Source: Dehalococcoidia bacterium (lineage in GTDB: Bacteria; Chloroflexota; Dehalococcoidia; SAR202; UBA826). Taken from it: a DNA stretch of 18,701 bases. The position numbers and the translations under genes were made by a program. Positions 14,882 to 18,701 of the stretch are shown one piece after another. The stretch spans positions 1 through 18,701 of the forward strand of contig DTSF01000022.1 in the NCBI GenBank assembly GCA_012965485.1. Direction: 5' to 3'. Under the pieces are notes generated by a model that did not search any database, had not been told where the DNA came from, and saw nothing but the letters and a program-made list of their open reading frames with translations. The first letter of the stretch is position 1. Each line of letters starts with the position of its first letter.

Positions 14882-16024
14882 ATGACACGGATAGTTGGGA
14901 ATCTAGTTTTAATAATCACGATTGTGGCGATGTTCGCCTGCTCTGAGAATATCGCAGACCATTCAATACCAAATTCTCAACTGGCCCCGAGGCTTAGCCC
15001 TATTGAATTCGACACTCCAGGACCGTGGATCAATAGTGAGCCATTTGTCTTGAAGGACAAGAGAAATGAGGTCGTTCTTATCGATTTTTGGACCTACAGC
15101 TGCATCAATTGCATACGGACTCTTCCACACTTGAGTGAGTGGCACAGGAAATACAATAAAAAGGGTTTAAATATTTTGGGAGTGCATAGCCCTGAATTCG
15201 AATTTGAAAAAATATATGAGAATGTCGTTTCTGCTGCAGAGGATTTGGGGATCGATTATCCAATAGTTTTGGATAACGACTTTAAAATATGGAACACGTT
15301 TGATAATCGATACTGGCCTGCGAAATATCTTTTGGATAAAGATGGAGTGATTCAATTTAAACACTTTGGAGAAGGAGGATACGAAGAGACAGAATCGGCA
15401 ATAAGGGCATTATTAGAGGACGCTGGGTTCGATCCGTCAGATATCCCTATGGGAGTCAACCTTCAACAAAGTAGTGATTCGCCCAAGATTTCCCACAGTG
15501 AGCAAACACTGGAGTTATATATGGGTACTGATAGAAACTACAAATTTAACTTTTTTCAACCTACATACATTGGAAATACGGAATACTATGACAATATCCG
15601 CACTGACGCCTGGAAGAAAAAAGATATCTTCAAAAGTCCTCCCAATAGACAAAAAAACAAAATTTATATTGAGGGTTTATGGAGTAAAGAAAAAGAATAT
15701 ATTTCTCACAGCAGGGATACCGATGCTTACAACGATTATATATTTCTAAAATTTTCAGGGGCTGAAGTGAACGTGGTGTTAGGAAAACATAACAACCCGT
15801 ATAGGGTATTAGCCACCCTAGATGGAAGCCCCTTACTGGAATCAGAAGCAGGTAAGGATGTCTACTTTGACCCCGACGGGAAGAGCTTTATTGAAGTTGA
15901 CAGTTCCAGGATGTATAACATCGTTAAATTGAAAAAATTCGACACGCGAGAGCTGATATTAAGCTCAACATCATCAGAGTTCTCTATTTACTCTTTCACC
16001 TTTGGCTCCGATGTAAGGGAATAA
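14882..16024 (+). CDS. TlpA/DipZ-like thioredoxin-domain lipoprotein
   Basis: A 380-residue protein with an N-terminal signal peptide ending at Cys20 (VAMFAC, a slightly weak lipobox), so it is predicted to be lipid-anchored outside the cytoplasmic membrane. Residues ~40-190 form a thioredoxin-like domain with the redox pair Cys74/Cys77 in WTYSCINCIRTLP, the signature of TlpA/DipZ C-terminal domains. Residues ~215-380 resemble the second domain of DipZ-type proteins: GLWSKEKEY, FLKFSGAEVNVVLG, YRVLATLDGSPL, then IYSFTFG at the end. Its role would be disulfide reduction or exchange in secreted proteins or cofactor maturation. No CcdA/DsbD membrane partner is visible. ATG 14882 is favoured, with GAGA 6 nt upstream. 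An ATG at 14870 would add four residues. The next lipoprotein gene starts 8 bp after the stop. Confidence 0.87.
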   Translation: MTRIVGNLVLIITIVAMFACSENIADHSIPNSQLAPRLSPIEFDTPGPWINSEPFVLKDKRNEVVLIDFWTYSCINCIRTLPHLSEWHRKYNKKGLNILGVHSPEFEFEKIYENVVSAAEDLGIDYPIVLDNDFKIWNTFDNRYWPAKYLLDKDGVIQFKHFGEGGYEETESAIRALLEDAGFDPSDIPMGVNLQQSSDSPKISHSEQTLELYMGTDRNYKFNFFQPTYIGNTEYYDNIRTDAWKKKDIFKSPPNRQKNKIYIEGLWSKEKEYISHSRDTDAYNDYIFLKFSGAEVNVVLGKHNNPYRVLATLDGSPLLESEAGKDVYFDPDGKSFIEVDSSRMYNIVKLKKFDTRELILSSTSSEFSIYSFTFGSDVRE

Positions 16025-16032
16025 TAATTTAA

Positions 16033-16962
16033 ATGCGCTGCAACAGGTTTTTTCCTATTTTCTTGTTTTGTATAGGCGTAACGACTTTAACCATCTCTTG
16101 CAATGATATTGTGGATCCATTTACAAATGAATATCCAATAAAAAGCCCGATAACCCAGGAAGGCTATCAAGTCGTTTTGGCAACTACAGATCTGGGAGTT
16201 GGGGAAAATCGGTTCGCATTCATAGTTCTCTCTGACAAAGGGTTTATCAATAGAGATTATTCAATGGTAACTTTTTATGCTCCGTCCAAACATTCCTATG
16301 AATCAAAAAATACTGCCCAGTTCATGTTTTGGGATGATCTCAACAGGGGATCTTTTGTCGCCAATGCGATTTTTCCTTATCCAGGAAAGTGGAACTTCAA
16401 GGTAGATTTCGTGGACGACAAAAAGGACATCTCCATTGAAGGGAGATTCACTGTTAACAAAAAACCGATCGCTCCTGATAAAGGTGATAAAGCTCCCACT
16501 GAAAAGAACAAAACCTTGAACAACGTAGTAAGTTTCCAGCAACTCTCAACAGGAAATGTAATCGATCTTGAACTTTATCGACACTCGATTAGCGAAGCCA
16601 TAAAGAGTGGTAAGCCCACTGTTATCACTTTTTCTAGCCCCGCTTTCTGTCGAGATGAGGCATGTGGGCCACAGGTGAAAGTGCTACAAAAATTAAGCAC
16701 CCGCATGAATCCTTCAATAAATTTCATTCACGTTGAAATTTATGATAACCCCGTGGAACTGCAAAAAGATTCTAAGCCTGGCTTATACTCTGAGGCTTTC
16801 AAAAAATGGAACTTGCCGAGCTTTCAATGGACATTCATTATCAATTGTATCGGTGAGGTATCCCATCGGTATCAAGGATTTGTATCCTCTGAAGAGCTAG
16901 ATGAAACCCTAAGGTTTTACATCACCGAGGAAGGAATTAAGAATCATTGTTTAGCAATTTAA
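16033..16962 (+). CDS. Lipoprotein with C-terminal thioredoxin-like domain
   Basis: A 309-residue protein with a signal peptide and lipobox LTISC (Cys23), predicted to be anchored on the outer face of the membrane. Residues ~35-145 look like an immunoglobulin-like beta domain (ENRFAFIVLSDKGF, GKWNFKVDFVD). A lysine/proline-rich linker follows (143-163). Residues ~165-305 are thioredoxin-like: KPTVITFSSPAFCRDEACGP holds Cys206 and Cys211 with four residues between them, instead of the usual CxxC, and FQWTFIINCIGEVSHRYQG resembles the strand after the cis-proline. The family recurs in environmental bacteria without an assigned function. It starts 8 bp after the TlpA-like gene, so the two are probably co-transcribed and act on the same extracytoplasmic thiols. 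A third Cys lies in INCIGE. Confidence 0.78.
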   Translation: MRCNRFFPIFLFCIGVTTLTISCNDIVDPFTNEYPIKSPITQEGYQVVLATTDLGVGENRFAFIVLSDKGFINRDYSMVTFYAPSKHSYESKNTAQFMFWDDLNRGSFVANAIFPYPGKWNFKVDFVDDKKDISIEGRFTVNKKPIAPDKGDKAPTEKNKTLNNVVSFQQLSTGNVIDLELYRHSISEAIKSGKPTVITFSSPAFCRDEACGPQVKVLQKLSTRMNPSINFIHVEIYDNPVELQKDSKPGLYSEAFKKWNLPSFQWTFIINCIGEVSHRYQGFVSSEELDETLRFYITEEGIKNHCLAI

Positions 16963-17202
16963 TTTGGGGAAATGCGTTCGTTGTATTCTAACGTGATCCA
17001 GAGGTCTCCACTCCCCAAAGTGGTTCGAAATATCAAAAACCTCAACCGTAACCTTCAGACACCCTATCTATATTAGGATGCAGCATATCGATACATATTT
17101 GAAACTAGCCCCCGCACCGCGGCCGGCTAGTTTCTGTCTACATGTTGCCAAAGGTTTAATTTTGGTTGGTTTACAATCCTAATCAAAGAGGGGTGAAAGA
17201 TT
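16963..17202. other. Intergenic region with inverted repeats
   Basis: A perfect 10-bp inverted repeat, GAAACTAGCC (17101-17110) and GGCTAGTTTC (17125-17134), surrounds a GC-rich 14-base loop. TTTGGGG just after the lipoprotein stop also pairs with CCCCAAA about 50 bp on. TTTACAAT near 17170 could be a -10 element for the next gene, but no matching -35 is seen. Confidence 0.5.
17122..17156 (+). repeat. Degenerate A-like site (right half)
   Basis: CCGGCTAGTTTCTGTCTACA, then TGTTGCCAAAGGTTT, follows the order of repeat A's right half (CCGGTTCATTTCTGCCGACA, TTTTGCCGACATTTT). It overlaps the right arm of the inverted repeat at 17125-17134. The match is partial and judged by eye. Confidence 0.35.
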
Positions 17203-17883
17203 ATGAATGCAGAAGTAAATACTGAATACACAATATATTTTGCCGGAGCGTTATTCGACCATAAGGAACTTATCGGTAATGCCATTTTAGCCTCCTACAT
17301 AAATAAACTTTCCAAGGAAAAATATAGATGCATACTCCCACAAGACCTTGAACAATCTACAAACAGGGCAGTCGACATAAGAAATCAAGATTTAAGTTGT
17401 GTGCTGGCATGCGATCTAGCCATTTTTAATTTTGATGGCACTGAATTGGACTCAGGTACTGTCGTGGAATTCTTGTATGCTAAAACCTTGGACATACCTG
17501 CCATAATTATAAGGTCTGATTTTCGAGGGAGCGGTGATCAAAGCCGTGAGGGAGATCCATGGAATCTGATGGCATCCTTTTATCCTCGGACTAGGAAGCT
17601 TGAATTTAATGCCATGGAATGGTATCAAAGGGAGATAAATGCTTTATCGGATGACCAAGACATTTTCGACACCGCTGATCGCTTATACAGAAGGATTGCT
17701 AATTCAGTTATAGCTGAATTAGATATTGTGATACAGGACCCCCCTCTACTTTCTACCGATCAGGGGCAGGTCTTTAGTCTCTATCGATGGGCTTCGGTGT
17801 TTCCTGGAGGTGGGTTAAAGGAAATTGTCCCGAACATAGACGACATAATTATATCCAAGAAGAATAAGGGGTTAATAGATTAG
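17203..17883 (+). CDS. Nucleoside 2-deoxyribosyltransferase-like protein
   Basis: A 226-residue protein. Residues ~10-150 resemble the nucleoside 2-deoxyribosyltransferase family: YFAGALFDHKELIGN (12-26), LPQD (45-48), DLAIFNFDGTELDSGTVVEF (71-90) and IPAIIIRSDF. Glu89 in D-S-G-T-x-x-E is the expected nucleophile. Family enzymes cleave or exchange the N-glycosidic bond of deoxynucleosides or nucleotides in the cytoplasm. Typical members have about 150 residues. Here ~75 C-terminal residues follow (from about LDIVIQDPPLL) that I do not recognise. GAGGGG lies 9 nt before the ATG. The gene is flanked by an A-like site and a convergent permease gene, without nucleoside-salvage neighbours, so salvage or nucleotide-depleting defence are both only possibilities. 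Confidence 0.8.
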   Translation: MNAEVNTEYTIYFAGALFDHKELIGNAILASYINKLSKEKYRCILPQDLEQSTNRAVDIRNQDLSCVLACDLAIFNFDGTELDSGTVVEFLYAKTLDIPAIIIRSDFRGSGDQSREGDPWNLMASFYPRTRKLEFNAMEWYQREINALSDDQDIFDTADRLYRRIANSVIAELDIVIQDPPLLSTDQGQVFSLYRWASVFPGGGLKEIVPNIDDIIISKKNKGLID

Positions 17884-17918
17884 TCTGAACTCCCGTGTCT
17901 TCATATTAAAATAGGTAA

Positions 17919-18701
17919 TTATTGAAACAATGGCAAGGCCCCTCGATATGCTAACAACAGCCCGACAGCTAGTAGGACAAAGCCCATCGTAAGAATGAGA
18001 GTGTTTAGATTCACTTTCCCGGTCAACTTGGCACCATACCAACTACCAACCATAGCACCCGCTCCCATGAGGACTAATACAGGGTAGTCTACCTTTCCCT
18101 GACTAGCGTGCCCTATCCACCCTACTGCTCCCATAAAAAATCCGATAAAAAGATTAGATCCTGCAGCAATACGAGGGTCGATTTTAAGAACCCTGACCAG
18201 GGCCGGTAAGCGTATGCTACCCAAGATAAGCCCAACGGCACCACCCAGAAGCCCAACCCCCAACCCGATCCCTGCTTCTGCAGAAACCCGCCCAGGACTG
18301 AATAGGCCTGAAGATCCCTCTAATCCAGCTCCAAAAAGAGGGGAAGTTGATTGCCCTGATTTTACGCGGTTTTGGTAGATAATGATGAATTCTACTCCCT
18401 GCCACAACACAAGTAATCCTGCGAGAAATAGAAGTATTCCTTCGTGTATGACACCGCTGAGGAATCCTCCGGCAAAAGCTCCTGCAAAAGCAGGAAGACC
18501 CATCACCATTACTATCCTCATGTCCACTCTGCCTCCCCGCCAATGCTTTATTGCACCGGTGAGAGAACTAAGACTGCTGACCATAATATTAGTTCCTCCA
18601 GCAATAGCAGCCGGTGTCCCTAAAAGCAGCAGTGCAGGTAAGCGAATTGTCCCCAAAGCAAGGCCGACAAATCCTCCTAGTATTCCTACCAATAAGGATA
18701 T
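17919..18701 (-). CDS. TauE/SafE (TSUP) family permease, 5' end cut by the window edge
   Basis: At least 257 residues of a membrane protein with about eight helices in two related halves. GGFVGLALGTIRLPALLLLG in the first half is echoed by GGAVGLILGSIRLPALVRVL in the second, as expected for the duplicated TSUP fold. Family members export sulfite, sulfoacetate or other small organic anions, or take up sulfur compounds, so the substrate is open. The frame is open to the last base of the window. The codons before the TTG at 18692 still read hydrophobic (ISL), so the true start probably lies outside. The gene converges with the deoxyribosyltransferase-like gene, 35 bp apart. No sulfur-metabolism gene is in view. 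Confidence 0.88.
   Translation of the reverse strand: MSLLVGILGGFVGLALGTIRLPALLLLGTPAAIAGGTNIMVSSLSSLTGAIKHWRGGRVDMRIVMVMGLPAFAGAFAGGFLSGVIHEGILLFLAGLLVLWQGVEFIIIYQNRVKSGQSTSPLFGAGLEGSSGLFSPGRVSAEAGIGLGVGLLGGAVGLILGSIRLPALVRVLKIDPRIAAGSNLFIGFFMGAVGWIGHASQGKVDYPVLVLMGAGAMVGSWYGAKLTGKVNLNTLILTMGFVLLAVGLLLAYRGALPLFQ

Noticed and set aside
17020..17040. tRNA T-arm (GGTTCGAAAT)
   Set aside because: The expected C61 and the pairing 3' strand are absent, so the match is limited to the loop letters.

Overview
Organism and setting. The window looks like a chromosomal accessory region of a marine bacterium, most plausibly of the SAR202 group (Chloroflexota). This is inferred from gene content: an enolase-superfamily (mandelate racemase/muconate lactonizing type) fragment, a cofactor-independent PuuE-type deacetylase, an amidohydrolase, an SDR and several MFS carriers. 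Expansion of enolase-superfamily paralogs is established knowledge for SAR202. No rRNA, complete tRNA or other phylogenetic marker is present, so the assignment stays an inference.

Layout. 1-1211: repeat A1, an SDR dehydrogenase (-), then a tRNA 3'-end fragment joined to an A-like sequence. 1361-3420: a two-gene ABC-2 exporter operon (-) headed by repeat B1. 3421-4068: a truncated enolase-superfamily gene (+) followed by repeat A2. 4095-5555: a DHA2-type MFS exporter (-). 5556-6004: a gene-free stretch with two hairpins and a degenerate A-like site. 6005-7881: a 3'-5' exonuclease/family-A DNA polymerase (+) and a doubtful small ORF. 7909-8374: repeat A3 fused to the C-terminal 45 codons of a tyrosine recombinase. 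8384-10121: a LicD-like transferase and a LicC/IPCT-like nucleotidyltransferase (-). 10561-10765: repeat A4, a second recombinase C-terminus and repeat B2, fused directly. 10806-12982: a PuuE-like deacetylase (+) facing an amidohydrolase (-). 13037-13420: repeat B3, an A-like remnant and the C-terminal end of a malic enzyme. 13436-14755: an Fsr-like MFS carrier (-). 14809-14853: repeat B4. 14882-16962: two extracytoplasmic thioredoxin-fold lipoproteins (+). 16963-17202: a hairpin and a degenerate A-like site. 17203-17883: a nucleoside 2-deoxyribosyltransferase-like protein (+). 17919-18701: a TauE/SafE permease (-) cut by the window edge.

How it fits together. Most one- or two-gene cargo blocks are bordered by copies of two repeat families, A and B, all in the same orientation. 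Two A copies continue in frame into the 3' end of a tyrosine recombinase gene, and one A-like copy is joined to a tRNA 3' end. Repeat A is therefore best read as the integrase-proximal end (attachment region plus arm-type sites) of a tRNA-targeting integrative element that left several remnants here. B carries a perfect TATAAT on the minus strand. In three of four places it lies 60-90 bp upstream of a minus-strand start codon, so it may act as a repeated promoter module. Truncated enolase, malic enzyme, recombinase and tRNA pieces sit at the block borders, as expected for a mosaic built by repeated integration and deletion. This arrangement is the most novel aspect of the window.
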